The position numbers were made by a program, and so were the translations under genes. The notes under the pieces were generated by a model that saw nothing but the letters and a program-made list of their open reading frames with translations, had not been told where the DNA came from and searched no databases. Shown piece after piece: positions 1 to 15,000 of a stretch of DNA of 64,000 bases; position 1 is the stretch's first letter; each line of letters opens with the position of its first letter. The DNA is from Smittia aterrima (taxonomy: Eukaryota > Arthropoda > Insecta > Diptera > Chironomidae), in the NCBI GenBank assembly GCA_033063855.1, contig CP093830.1, positions 23,188,854 to 23,252,853 on the forward strand, given 5' to 3'.

Positions 1-3000
1 ATGCACGCTCACGACTTGCTTCTCTTTAATTTCTTATGCACAAATTAATGTCTATTTAAAATATGTTCGTATCTGAGAATTTTACATGATTCTGAAATAT
101 GAGCACTTTCCGATGTGCTGCAGATGATTGGTCATTGTAGACAAAAAAACTCTGCAACAGCAAAAATCTGTCGAACGGGATTGAAAGCACAGGCTATGTC
201 TGATATTTATTCGGATTTTTACTGCTACATGTGCCTTGAGCCTTCGCAAGAAAATATTATTTTCCTACTATGTATGTTGAAGTGAAAATGTCTTTATCAA
301 GTCGAGTGGGAGGTTTTTAAATAAAGAAGTTGCATAAATTTGCTTTCCCTCTCGGTGTACAAAATTATTTGCTCCATTAAAACGCCTTAAGAGTTGAATT
401 TTTAATTCCGTTCTTCTCTACATTCTTCTCGTTTTTCGTAGGAGATAAATTTGTCTCGATCTCGCTATAAATATGTAAGTTTAACTTTACGCTTGAAGCT
501 TATTCTTTTCTTCGATTCTTCTAATTATTTTCCCAACATTCCTTAGCGATGAAGCTTCATTTTTCATCGTTGCCCGGGACCCTCAATTCATTTACTCAGC
601 GGTCGTCCCTCGCTTTTGGTAACACTCGCTATCAAGGCAAGCTGTGCCTGACACGTTTAATGGCTTTGTATATTATCGGTTGCTTGCTAGATTTTTCGCA
701 AATCGAATCCTATCACTCCCTTCAACTTTCTAGGACTATCCACGACCAAAACTATAAAACTAGAGTGGTAAAGCTTTCGCTGTCGGAGACGCCGTATCTT
801 TCAATAGATAGTTAAGCTAGCAGCAAAAAAAATATGTGCTGAAAGGGAAGTGGAATTATGTATTCATTTCTCTGGCAACGGACGTATCTCCAACAACCGA
901 ACTTACAATTGTTTCCGAATGTCTTCTGTTGAAAAGGGTCGCTCTATCATGTCATTTAGTTCGTTTCCACATTTTTTATTTCTTCTGTCCGCACTATTCG
1001 GCATCGGAGTTCGGTTGACCACATTCGGTTATGGTTTTTTTGCTGTTTTCGATATCTTGAGAATTGTTTCTAACTTGACTAAGTACTCGCCATCAGAAAG
1101 ATACGTCAAAAAGCTTAGTCGACCTTCCTTTCGCAATACTGAGTTGTTCATGCAGTCAACCCAAAAACTTGTCGGTTTTAATGTTGTTGCTTTCAACTGA
1201 TTCACGTCCATTGAATTTACATGAAATCAAGCAAAAATGGGGAAAACAGTTGACAATTTAAGAAATTGATTAAAAATTAAACAATTTCAAAGTGGTTTCT
1301 TGGGTTTTCGTTTTAATTGAAACCTAAGAAGGGTGGAAGCTACCATCAGAATATAATAATTGTCCAGAAAAACTTGTGCGGCAAGGGACTGTTTACTCTT
1401 TAACCACTCGACGTCAGCATTTTTTTTTTCTCAAATGAAATTGATTGACTTTTTCTTTTGCCTTGACTCGAAAAAGGGACGCTAAGTGGAAAAAAATATA
1501 TTTTTCTTGAAATTTCTAGCTTTTATCGTATCAATTAAGATATTATTCAGTTTGAACTTCATTTTAGTAAAAATTATTTCGAAATCAAAGCAAAGTCAAT
1601 AAGATTATATGTACATCTGAGCTCATCATGAAATCATGTGACGACACTAAATGATGAAGTTTTTGTGTATGCTCTACATTCTACAACGATTGAGATAAAC
1701 AAAACATTTTTTATTTCTAAATTTGATTAAATAAATATAAATGCAAACATCGGTGTTGAGGTATTGTGCTTGTGGAAGCCATCTGTTCGTACTTTGTTTC
1801 CACTTGGGACTGCGGGACGGCAAAGTGAGAGAAAAAAAGTAGAGAAATAAATTTTCCTGTGACCTATTTTGAATTAAAAATGCATGTTAGAGGGATAAAA
1901 AGAGATGAAGAGGGAAAAAAGTTTGGCGAAATATAAAAGTTTAAGCGAAAACACGATGAGGGTATTGTTTCAGAGGTGTGAGTTTGGTAAATTACGGCGA
2001 GGTGTAGTTTGTAGTTTCGTTAAACTTTTATTAGAATTTATGTTTGGCTTGTCCTCCTGCTGCTTTGCTCTCACTGTCTCAAGTCGTACCTCGAAGCCAA
2101 TGACAACGGATCAAAGCTTTGCAAATATTTTGTCGAAAAAGAAGTAAAAGATCAAACAGATATACAAAGCTTTTAACATGACAAAGAGCAGTGATAAAGC
2201 TTTTATCCGCACACAACTTCGCAAACAACACTCGCTTATCCTTTTCGTTTTCATGTCCATTTCGTATTTATTCATCTTGTCGTAAGTTTGACTGGAAGCA
2301 GAATGTTCTCGAGGTCGACCCGGTGTAAACATACATCATCATCATGCAGATAGATATGTTTGCCCTAAAAAAACAAACAGGCCTTTGTTTCTATTTTTCA
2401 AGTTGAAGAGCTATGATTATATTTTCAGTCGGTGTGACTTCCGCCACAACAAGTAAACTCGAACCGTTGGGGAGTATTTCTGAGGGCAGTGTAAAATCAA
2501 AAGGCTTGGTGTTTGAATCTCTTTCTTTCAGATTCCCTTGTTGATGACCGTCACAAACAAATTCATCCCAAAAAAATCATTGGCTATTGCAAAGGCTTTA
2601 ATTTAATCATCCCCAAGCGCTTCCTTTGGTTTGGGTACGAAAATTTCATCTTTTCTTTATCTTTTACCTGTGAAATGTATATGGATAAGACGAAGAAAGA
2701 CTAAGCTACCCGTTACCAGTTAGTACAGCGACCGTTTGTTTATTTTTGTTACAGGATTAGGAAATGCCGCTCTAACAAATAATCTCGAGCATAGATTTCA
2801 AATTTATTCATCTTGTTGTCTCGGAATTTCCGCAAATAACGAACAATAAATATAAATTTATGTGATTTTTGATGAATTCAAGAGTGAGTGGATTGAATAA
2901 TCTATGCGGAGCTTGGCACGGTGAAAAGGATCTTAAGCAGCAGAAATTTAATTACTAAAGTAATTTCATGAGGTTGAAAACAGCAGCCATTTGGAAATTA

Positions 3001-6000
3001 AATCTTTCATGGGGGAGGAATCTCTGTTTCACCACTGGAATTCAAATCGTCTGGTGATTGGATTTTGTTCGATATCTTCACGAAATCTTAGGTGGAAATT
3101 TTTCAAAGCTCGTGCTGCTGTTTGTAAATTAATTTAAGTTCGTAAATATTCAAAGATCGGGTTAAGTTGAAGTATAGATTTGCATGTCATGAAGGAAACA
3201 GAAAATTACTATCGTATTTAAAATTCCAACTCAACTCATCTCTGCTCTATTGTGCAAACTACAACATGCTTAGTTGTCATCTTCTCACTCCTCTTCAGTC
3301 ATCGTCGTCTATCTCTCTCTCGGCTAAAACTAAACCTCAACAAGCATGCACGAGGGAAAAATATATGTAATTAACTTTATTATTAAATGTGCTTTTGTTT
3401 TCCATTCAATTCACTTCGTCTGTGTCTGAATTCTCTGCCAGAAAATGCAAATTGGAATGATATTAGCACATATTTGATATGATTTTGTTGTTGCCGAGAA
3501 GCGTAGAGTTGCTACGTAAAGCAGGGGGCTTTGGGAAATTTAATTTTATCGTATTTTGTTGGGCGAGGGAAGCATCAAATAAAATTTGAATTTTTTGAAT
3601 AGTCAAACTCTAGGAGGAAAGTGGGAGGGAATAGCTAAGCGGCGGTAATTCAAAAACTATTTCGTATTTTTCCGCACAAAAGCGTGTTTACAAATCTCTC
3701 TGATCGCCACAAAACTGAAACTCATGCCATGCACATCGACCGAACAGACGTTTTTTTTAGTGTGGATTGTGTTGCTCGCGCGTATCGATGAAAAGGGATG
3801 GGGCGAAATGAATATGCAAATTATCCGTGAAAACCAGCGTTGCTTTGCAATCGAAACGGGACGAGCGTCTTTGTATGAGAATTTTGAATTGTCGAGGGAT
3901 GTGAAAAGAGAGAGAGATTCTTAAAATTCGAAAAACATGTTTTTCAGCTTTTCACAAAATAAATTTTGAAAGTTATACGAAGAAAACTACTTGAGTCTTT
4001 TCACGATATCTTGTAAGTGAAACTTTCTCTTCGTCTTCGTTTATACAAACATATCATTAAAAGTTTTAATGCTTTCTAGCAGAATAAGTCGACATAACAA
4101 AGCGACTATCGAATCAACTTTTATTCCTCCTTTAACGGCTAGTCTCTTGAATTTTTTAAAGTAGAGTCTAAAATACATTTTCCTCCAATAATTGAATTCC
4201 GAATTTATTTGTGCATGAAATCGTAGACTCTTTCGAAGTCAAACGAGTGAGAAAAGTGGAAAATATTTTCTAAGCATTCTTTATGCTCATCTGTTGACGT
4301 TCCCACCGTTTGCATGAGAGAATAGACAGAAAGCGTTTTTTTCCATTCAAACGAGAGAGCGTCGAAGGGAAGGAGCTGGGAAAATGGAAGGAAAGGAGAC
4401 GGGAAAAATGCAGTCACCGAAAATCATTCTTGAGTAAGGTTTGAGCTTTCAATCAAGAAACATCGACGTCAATTTTTTACGAGACAAATGAAGGTCCGGA
4501 GAAAATTTTACTTTTTTTTTAAATTTGATAGGGACAAGTTCACATTCTGAATTTGATATTGCAGTAGAAAATGAATGACATGTAAACGTTCTAGTTTAAA
4601 TTTCTCTCACAAATTCACTCGAGTGCAGAGCCGACCGTCTGTTTCGTTGATAACATAAATTCAAATTTAATTTGGTATTTCCCCAGATGGGTTTAGTCGC
4701 GAAAGCGCTCTGGCGTTTTGCTGTCTATGCTATCACATATTTTCCATTTCTCATGAGGTCTTTTCACTTTGATTTATGCATCTGATTCAGTCTTGGTTCC
4801 TTCCGTTCCTGCTCGTTCGGACGATATCAACCTCGTTTATATTTACGTTTTGAAGAAGAAAAAAAAATCAGATATTGAATTTTTTTCAGCACACAAACTA
4901 AACTTATTTGTTCTTTCATTATTATAAACATAATTTTATGTTGTTCACAAAATATTTCGTTTTTCTCGTCAGAAGCTTTCCTTGGAGCTTTATTGTTAAT
5001 GCGCTCAACGTAAGTCAAAGACCATTTCGTTTTTCTGATGATTTTTAATTCTGTTTAGCGTCCTGTGAAAAGATGACTCGATTGAATTCCCCGAGTTGAA
5101 TGTTAATTTCTCGACAGTAAAAACAATAATTAACATGTAACATCGCAAGCTCTACCTTCCTACGTTTGACCTTTTTCCCCTTTTCTCTCTCTGTTGTCCT
5201 ACGACTGCATCAAACAGAGGATTGAGTAGCAAAGAAACAAAAACATTGTTGTAGACAAAAAGCGAACTCAGTTGTGCAACATCACAGAGTACAAGAATTA
5301 CAAGACAAGAAGAAAAAAGTTTGTTATTTTAATCTCCGAGACAAAAGGACCTGCGAGCGTTCATCGTTGTTACTTGTGCAGATGAAATGTCACACAAATT
5401 GTGAAGACAGCAAGGCGGTAAAGTGATCCGTAGTCATCCAAAATTAAAATGAAATAATGAAAGCTAAATAAAAAATGAGTCACGTTGCTAATGGATGGAA
5501 AACATCCAACGAAACAAATTAATCATTATGAGAGAAGAATGGTCAGAGGATGAGAGGATTGCTCGAAAGAAATTTTAATTGTTCTCATTGCCCTTTTTGT
5601 TTTCAATTGATTAAACTTTCGGGTAAATGCGTCATCTCAAAGGAAAAAAATATTTCGCGTTTATGTTTAATTCTCCGCAATTAACAAATTATTCATGGCG
5701 CTATGTGTAAGCCTCGATCTATTGATTTCTTACCTTCTCGTTAAACCCTCAACTTTTGTTTTTCTCGAAAGCTTTTCAATTTTCATCTCTCTCGAAATCT
5801 GAACCAATTTCATGGGAAAAACAAGAGCAGCACTTAGTACAAACAACAGAGAAGGCCCGAAGTAATTCTCCAATGATTTATGATGGATATTTAGGTGAAA
5901 GTTTTTCAATTTTACTGCCATTGCTTTTGTGCGATGTTATTATTTTCAAAGAAAAAAATACTTCGAGTTTACAAAACGTGAGTGCTCCAGAGGGGAAGTG

Positions 6001-9000
6001 AAACTTTCACAGAGTGTGAGTTTGAAAAAAAAGCGAAGGAAACTTTTTGACGGCAAAGTCTATTTCATATTTAAAGTGTTTTTGATTTCGGTGATTTATG
6101 GTTTTGAAATATACAGAATGGAGTTTTCCTCTTTCTAATTCAGCAGGAATTTCTGATTTCCTTGTTTGTAAATAACGAAAAAAAATTATAGATTTTTATC
6201 GGTAATGGTCTCCGAATGAACTTTTATTGGAATCATTTTCGCAATAGAAACCTCAAAGCTTCGACTTAATAATTCACCGGGCGCTTTTCTAGTTTCCCAT
6301 TTCGATTTGGTCTCTGGTCAGAAATTAATGGTAACTGCCTGACTCGGTTCATAAGTTTTTGAGTAATGGAATCCAAAGGATTGATTTATTCTGCAGTATG
6401 ATTCTCCAGCGATGAAAAAATGTTTGGAATCCGGAAGTTAGGCAAGAGCCGAGTCATTAACCCTGAAAAATATAAATAAATTGTGCACAGAGAGACGACC
6501 CTAATTAAAAGCAGGAATTTGAATCTTCGTTGCGAAAGTTTCGGGTTGGAATTTTCTACCATCGATTGGAACGCAGAACCCTTAATATAATTAAATTTAA
6601 GGCAGCCTCGAGAAACTTCTGCACTCAATATCAATTGTCTGCTCAGGACTCTGTCTTTGCCTTTTTCCGCCCAAAACGAAGTTCGTCCCTGATTTTTAAA
6701 TTAATGACTTTTCCATTAATTAAGTCGCAAAGTCCAACCTTGCCGACTTAAATTTCAGCAGTTTGATCATGAATTACTTAAAAAACAAACAAACTCAGTT
6801 TAACCTTTTCAGTTTTGACGTCAATTCGAGTTCATTTTGCACGTAAATAATTTCAGCATTGTTTGTTTCGCTACTTATTGATTTAAATATAAAGTTTCTT
6901 TTTGCCTTTTCAATATTCTTCTACATCGACTCCTCCCAAATAAAGATTTTTATGATTGGAAATCAAATATAATTAAATTTTATTTTTTTTTCACAAGTTT
7001 AATGGAATGAACAGATTATTTTATTGTGTTAAAAGGATTAGAAAAGGTGTTTCTTCACTCGAACTCGATTCTTCGCGTTTTTGCCACTCCTTTGTTGCTT
7101 TTTATTGAAAATCCCATGACTCGAAAGAATTTTTCGTGTATATCAAAACTTTGCCCGGCATCATATTTCTCCTCTGACTAACGATCTTGAATCATGCTCA
7201 CTTCAATTGAACTAATGAAGAACTCATAGAATTTCCAAATTATACAGAAAACAACATAACGAAATTTTCCTCAAGGAATTCACAAACTTTTTCCGAACAT
7301 TCTTAGTGTACAATGAAGTTTGTTTTCTGTTTTCTAATTTCACAAAAGCATACAATCGACTATTAAGCTATTAAGTGCCAGAAACTATGCAAGAAGATTT
7401 TAAAAGCCATTAGAAGCTTCTCCAGAAACTTATATCCTCAAAACTAAAAACTTTTCTGCACTTAGATTTTAAATTTTTTATTAAATTTGAGTTTTCTTTT
7501 CGTGTTCTCAAGGATTTTAAAACGAGATTTATTAATTATTAATGTTTCACGAATAGTTTTATTTTTGTGTAAGTTTCACAGAGTTCTTCAGGAATTGTTC
7601 TTGATCATCGGGTCAATCGCAAGTCTACACATAAATATTTTAAAGTACAAAAAGATTTTAAATAATTCAAACAATGTAGATGAAAAACTTGTTTTTATTA
7701 AGTTATTTCATAAGAATTTTCCTCTTTCAGTGATGAAAACGTTGCGGAAGACTGAAAATATTAGCAAACGGCTGAGCTATAAAGTGTGGTGGTCATTTTG
7801 AAATTTAATGAATTTTAACTGCTGCCCAAGTCACCTCATCTGAATCATCTCGAACAGTCTGCAATGCTGTTTTGTTAAACAAACATTTTCCGGTTGGATT
7901 TTTAATTAAGAACAACCCCAGCAGCAAAAGAGTTTTGAGCTTGAATCTCATTTGTTTTGATAGAAGCTTCAGGTGAAACCGGAGAGTTCCAGGTAGAAAA
8001 ATGAGGTAAATATTATTTTCATAAGTTTCAAGTAATTTATTTTCAATTGACTGCTCTCTTTCTATATCGTCTGCAACCCGAGCAAACAAAGACTTTTGAA
8101 ACTTCAATCGTGTTCAATCGCTTGTGAAATTTATTACGCAGTTTCTACAAATTTTCGATTTCAATGCGTTCCGCTATAATTATTTGTTTCATGATGTTTT
8201 AACTCGACTTTGAAGGCTAAAGATAATCGAGACGATATTTGTGCAAGAGTTGATAGTCCAGAAAATTGATTTTGCTCATGGCAATGGTCGTTTCGATGGG
8301 AAGAGCTGCATAAGATTTTTTAAATTAAATGTTTGAAATTCGAGTAGGCAGCTACTCTACATTGATTCAATTTAGTGATATTAATAACGTCATACGATTG
8401 CCACACAAATGACTACACTAAACTTTATCTCTTTCAATATGAACCACATCGGATAACAAAGGGAAGCGAACTCAAAACGCTATGAAATATAAACTTGCTG
8501 CTTGAGCACATGTGGCATCGTTAAACGTTGATAACGAAGAGCATACGTTTATTGGGTAAAAATATATAAAGCGCATTATCCCAGAAGCTTCTGATGCTCC
8601 GACAGAAAGGAAAACTTTCCACCAGCCCTCAAACGATTAAAGCTCACGTGCAGTTAATAAAGTCAGGGTGCTGCAATGTCTTTCATGATAGATCTCATGT
8701 CTAGTTTAAGGGTTTTGTGTAACACCAAACCCTGATGATATATTGCATGTGTCTTACTCCTTCAAAAATATTATGATAAAGCGGAAATTACTTGAAAATT
8801 ATTATCGCTTTCTTTTTTCAACCTCTGTGTGGTGCAAAGTGTATTAAAGTTGTGATAAGGTTATCCTTACTCGCTCTGCGAAATAAATCAGTGTCAAAGA
8901 AGCAGAGCTCACGAGCAGCAGAAAAATCTTTTCATTTATATTAAAAAAGCTTCAAATAGCTTTCGCTTGATACATTTTCTGGGAAAACTCTGCTGAAATT

Positions 9001-12000
9001 TCCTGACAACTTTTGCAGTGCACTTGAAAGGATTCTCATCAGAGTTCCCACATTCACTCTCAAATACGTTGGAACGCTTTTCCGAGCTTTTCCCCATGAT
9101 AGAACAGAGCTGTTTGGGAAACTTTTTTTTTACTGTAATCTCTTTATTTGTTGAAATGTATTTTCCCTCAAAATTTTTCCTGCACAATAACTTTACAAAT
9201 TGCATTTTCTGATGGTTTTCATCAGCAAATTGTACGTCATTGTGAATTTTAATGATTCCAAAGGAAAAACTCTCTGCAGTTGTCAATTTTTTTGGGAAAA
9301 AATGAAATTACAAAAAGGTTGATATTCAAGTTAAAGATTTTATTAAATTTAATTTCCTATTAAAACCGAGAATATAAAATGTCAAACACAAACAATGAAC
9401 ATGTTAACTTGTGATTTCAGCCATAAATCCTCAAGACTCTTGAAATCACATTCAATTAGGCAGCCTCACATTGCAAAGCATGATTTAATGTGTCCATGAG
9501 CTAAAAATAATCGCCTTGCTCTGATTAGTTGGCCATGCTGATTGTGGTGGAACGAAGAAGCAGAAGATTGGGCAAAGGACGGAATAGGCTGCTCGCTTGA
9601 CTTGTTCTGATTAACATCACATTTTGTTTCATCTTCTTCTTTCTCAAATTCCTCATACCCTCGAGACAAATCTCGATGCTTAACAAAGACTCTAATTTCA
9701 TCTCACGCATTAAACTTGCTTAAGAGTTTCCGGTCAATCGACGTTTAATTAAAGATCATTCCGATTAAGAATGTTGATGAGGAGTTAACTCGACGGGTTG
9801 TATTAGATGATAATTAATTCACGGGATGTTACTTCTGCCATTCTATACAAAGACAACTTAGTAAAAGTTCAAAGTCAGCGAAGACTTTACTTAATATATG
9901 AAAACAAAAGACTGAAGTATAATCAAAAGGTGTCAAGTTACTCGTCGCTCTAGCCCTGTAGCTCTCTCTAAAGTTGAAATCTCTTTGCATAAAAAGAATC
10001 TCGAGGTATATCGAGTCGAGATTTTTGCCGACTGCTGCAGAGGAGGAAATTAATAATTGAAAGATACTTTTTCTCTACGATTGCATCTTGAATTGAAAGA
10101 AAGAGTCGAGTCATTATTGTTAGCGCGTTTGTATATATATTTTTTTTTGCTTGGAAAAGTCCTTTGAAGTTCTTCCATCTCTCGAAAGCTACTTCGAAGC
10201 ACCTGTCAACCGAGAATGAATGCAATAAACTACAGAAAATATTTTGCGCACGAAAGAAGACCTATTTAATACCAAAAGGAATGAACTAATTAAATCTAGA
10301 CAAATTTAATTACCTGCTATGCAATATTGAAATTTTTATTGAAAATTCTTCTTGAAATTTGTAAGATTTAGTTTTTTCTACATACTCGAAAAATTTCTAA
10401 AAAAGTTTTTACACAAAATTAACAAGACTTAAATCAGTTATTTCTGAAATTATGTTGCTTAAAAATAATAAAATAATTTCATTCGGTTTATAAAATAATG
10501 AAAATATATTTCTTTCAGTATCTCGTTACAACCTACCCTATCTCGTTAGTGAGCTGTCAAAACGAGTGATTAAAGACAACTTCTGACGTAATCCTCTAAC
10601 AACGTAGCAAGTCAAACAAGAAATCTTTCCAATTTTCCAACTTTTGATCTTTCTTTGTCTTTTATTTCTCCTCTTTCGGACAGAACCATTTACTTTGTCG
10701 AAAATAACAAGCGTGATGATAAAATCGTCAATGACAAAAGCTTTTTGTTCGAGTCAGAATGTCTAGAATAACTTTATTAATTGTAACATGATTTTCTTCT
10801 CCTTTCGCCTGTCAAATATCTCTTTCTTCTCTCTGTTGCTGTTCCTTTTGATACATAAGTTCGTTTAACGGACCATTTTCTGATGTCTTGCCATCGTCGC
10901 TTTTGTGTTTTCGAAGACATAAATGAGGGTTCTGGTTTGAGCCTTCATTATGTTTGTGTACCTATCGTGGAAATGGATTTTCAAAGGAAGCATTAAGAGT
11001 TGATTAAATCAGGAATAATCTAGCAAATTGATTTTCTCTCTTGACCAAGCGGACGAAAACTTTGTATTGTATAAATTGTTGAATTAAAATATCAAACTAA
11101 TAAACTGCAGAGTAGTAATGAGTTAGATAGATATATAGAGATATAGAGCATTTTTACCATCACTGGGATCCACAGTTAATCCGACACTTAAGAAAACTCG
11201 TTTTCATTGCGAGGGAAAAGTTTTTAAATGCTTTCCAATCGATAACTTCACCTCTAGGAAAGGTCGACTTTTGTTTTGAGCACCACATTTAATTACCAAT
11301 GAATATGGTAATAAAATCACTAATCATTCATTTTAATGACTTTTCTTAATGTTGAATGTGAGTCGCGATAAAAACATCAACATTTTGATTTATAATCCTG
11401 AATATAGTTCAGCAATTATTGTTTATATCAAATGATTTTGAATTTTCTTTTGTGTCATATATCCTGTCTCATACAGGAATAAAAAGTAATTTCGTTTACA
11501 GGAATAAATTTTTATAACACTTAACCAATAAAATTTTAAAGTTTATTTTAATGTCTTGAGGATGAAAAGTGAAGTTAAAGATATCGTAGACATTTTCTTA
11601 ACATGGGCACAAGGAAAAATCTACCTGGAGTTTTCCTCGTGATTAAATAAAGGAAATAAAATAAAATTAAAATAGCATTAAGAGTGAAAATTTATTTTCT
11701 CGTTTCAAGAGCGCACGACGGGTGATATCATTTTTCTTTCGTTATGATATTCTTACGAAGTAGCAGGCAGGAAATGATTCTAATGATTAGCGCTAAAAGA
11801 AGAAACGAAAAGCAAAATATATTTTTAAAGACATAAACGCAAAAATACGTGTTTTCTTTACCATCGAACATCGGCTACGAATAAATATATAAATATAAAA
11901 AATAAATGAATAGAAAGTTTTTAAAAAAATCGAAATAAAGCGAGAATTGTTTTTCTTTTTAAAACATTCACGTTTTCACTATGCTGTGCTTGCTAAACTC

Positions 12001-15000
12001 GCCGGCGTTGCATGTTGAGTTCACATAATGGTAGCAATAAAACACATCGGAAATTCAAATGAAAACAAATTCTTAATTACGGCAAAGCTGAATTGTCTTC
12101 GTCATTCCCGTTGCTGTTCGTGCGAGCGTCGCTCAGCAGGTAGACGCGAGTGACAACAGTTTCAATGATAAGATGTTACGTAAACATCAAAGCATTTTTT
12201 CCTTATCTTCGTCGCAATAGTTTGTTTTCGCACTCAAGAGATCGATAGAGCCAACCCCCAAGTGGTATAATCTTGTTCTCTAGATCATCCGAACATATTG
12301 CGGAATCTCAATTAGCTTCAGTCACACTCTTGCTACTTCACACCTTCTTGTTTCTCTTTCAAATACTTGCAAAGTGTGAAACACACAGATTAGTCGAAAT
12401 AAATTCTCAAGTACCTTCATACTGTGAAGCCAATTACTTTAGTCTCGTCTGACGCATTAGCTGTCCTTGCAAAGACTCCTATTGTTGCCTCGTCTTGGCA
12501 GTACATCCTGTTCATTCAGTTAATGAAAACATCTACAGAAAATAGTTGTTCAACAACAACATAATGCTTAAAACTATATGATCAAAAGTCACATAAAAAA
12601 GACGAGACCCTCATTATTGCGTCTCTCTCAAACTAATAAGGCTGCATCACAAAATATGGCATTAACATTTAGTTTGTTACTATGATAGGAACTGTGTTTA
12701 TCATTGGCAATGAACAAAAGTATCAATCGTTGAGCATAATCTCATCATGTTTCATTCCCTCATCGATTCCGCGTGAATCTGGTGAACTTTTCCGGTTAGC
12801 AGGCTCCAGGTTGTGTGTAATAAATTTGAATAAGGATCCTACCATGGAGCAAATTTATTCATGTTCCGCCTTAACGTGAAACGTTGAGACATAGGGAGCG
12901 AGGATCTTTATATTTTGAGATAAATGCTAATTTTTATGAGTAAACGAAAGTTGTTAAAAGTTTTATTACGACGAATTCTTCTTTAGCAAAGTGAAGCCTC
13001 ATGATGCAAAGTTAAACAGCTCAGAAATCATTTCTGGCTTCGAAAACGAGTTGAATTTTAATACTTATGATGCTATTTCCATTTCTAGAATTTGCTTTAT
13101 CGTCTTCGCAAGCTATTTCCATCCTTCGTTAAAAAACGAAGACGACGGCAAGGAACGTGAGCAATTCAAAACTAAGATGCTGCTGCAGGAATAATTTCCT
13201 TCTTTACCATTCGGATTGTGCATAATTCTCAGTTTTCACTCAAATCGATTTACAATTAAGTGCACGCTTTAGTTCATTTAAATAGTTAGAAGAGAAGACG
13301 GAAGGAACTTCGTTCTTTCCCTTTTACATCAGCTCGTTTCTTTCGTTTGAGTGAGCGAATCGTGATTGAAGCTTGAAGGATTCTAATTAAACCGAGAGCA
13401 ATTATAGTTTCTTGCAGAAATGAGTGTCTTGAACGTTCCAACCACAGCCAATGAAAACTTTTCTACTATTGAATGAAATTGCAAATTGCTGCATTATCTT
13501 TTCCCATCCTTTCTTCCTCATTTTTTCAATTGCATTTTTGAACATCATTTCATAAAGCAAATTAGTTAAGCTTGCGAGTGAGCGAAGGGCTTGTAAGTTA
13601 TTTAACATTTGGATAACATGTTTAAATTTCATGATTATTGATTGATGTTTGACATGCTTTTGAAAGAAGTGAGAGAGGGCAAATTATCGAATAAAAAGAA
13701 AACTGAAGTGAAAATCATGCAAAGTTACGTTGTGTGCATGTCGGGAAATCATTTCGAAAGTAGAGAGAAAATTGATTAATGCTCCGCAAAGCATAAATCG
13801 TGTGTGTGCACATAAAGTTTTGTTCTCCGACGCCTTAATAATCAATAGGTGAGGAAAAAAGCGAATAAGAACACAATTCGATGTTGTGCAATTCATTTGC
13901 GACAATTGTATGTCAGCATAAAATGCTCACTCGTTTTGGATTTGGATTTAGTCTCGATATTTGAGTTGTCAAGGCCTGTGCGTGCCTTATTTCGTTAAAT
14001 ATTTTTTGACAATTTCGCCTTCAATCAACAGCTTCTTCGTCAATAGGATTGAAGTCAAGTGTAAATTGTTTTGGTGGCAAAAGAGAGGGTTTTCACATGA
14101 TGAAGCAACTTAAAGAAAAACAAAAAATCATGCATAATTGATTTATTGCTCGTAGAGTGATTATTTATTGAATCTTTTACTTTTACCTCTGCATGTGGCG
14201 TGAATGGAAGGCACTTCAGTTATATGAAAAATCATTTAATAAAGTCAATCTATCACAGCTGCAATCAGCTACGATTAGCTACGGTGTATCCTCTGAGATA
14301 TCCTGTGGATTTTTCTCTGCCTCTTTGCTTTTCTCGCCACCACACACATTGATTTGTTATTCGACATAAAAAGTTGATGGCGAAATATTTCATCGTCATG
14401 ATACTCTTAAAACACTCTCGTTTCGTCTTTTTCCAATCGAATTCCTAGCGAGCTCCAATGTCGAGGGAGTGGGATTTAAGGAAGGTGTAAATCGATAGGT
14501 GCTTCTGGTCTCGAATTCAAACTGTCACGACAACGAGGTCAAATAAGCTGAAGCAAATAGGCCGCACACAATAATAATTACAGACTAATTCCTGGAGAAC
14601 AAATGACTCGTCATTAATAAACTTCTTTCCTGTGACTTTTGCGCTTTACAGTAAAGCCTTTACTCGTTTGCTTTCTCATCGAAAAAGGGAGAAATCCTAT
14701 AAAACGTGATGTATTAATCAAACACACACTCGTTCTAAGGTCAGAAAGAACGTAGAAAATTTACACGTTAGCATTACTAACTTACACAGAGAAGAGGAAA
14801 ATAAAATCGAAGCCCAATATAGTGGTTTAAAATGTTAGATAAATTTTCTGTTTAATTACGAATATTTTCTAAAGCACCAATTTATGCAGCTTGCGAATCC
14901 ACATTGACTTAATAATTTAAAACTGTTTCCCTTTCGAACCGCCCAACAAGATGAATCCATGCTACAGAACTACTCGAGTGCAGTGAACGTGAATTAAGGT

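Noticed and set aside
549..1200. Open frames of 88 and 116 aa near the left edge
   Set aside because: No domain, no signal peptide and no splice partners; composition matches the surrounding non-coding DNA.
12075..12180. GC-richer minus-strand segment that could be a terminal exon (ends NDEDNSALP then stop)
   Set aside because: Between the upstream in-frame stop and the open segment there is almost no AG dinucleotide to act as acceptor, and no similarity was recognised.
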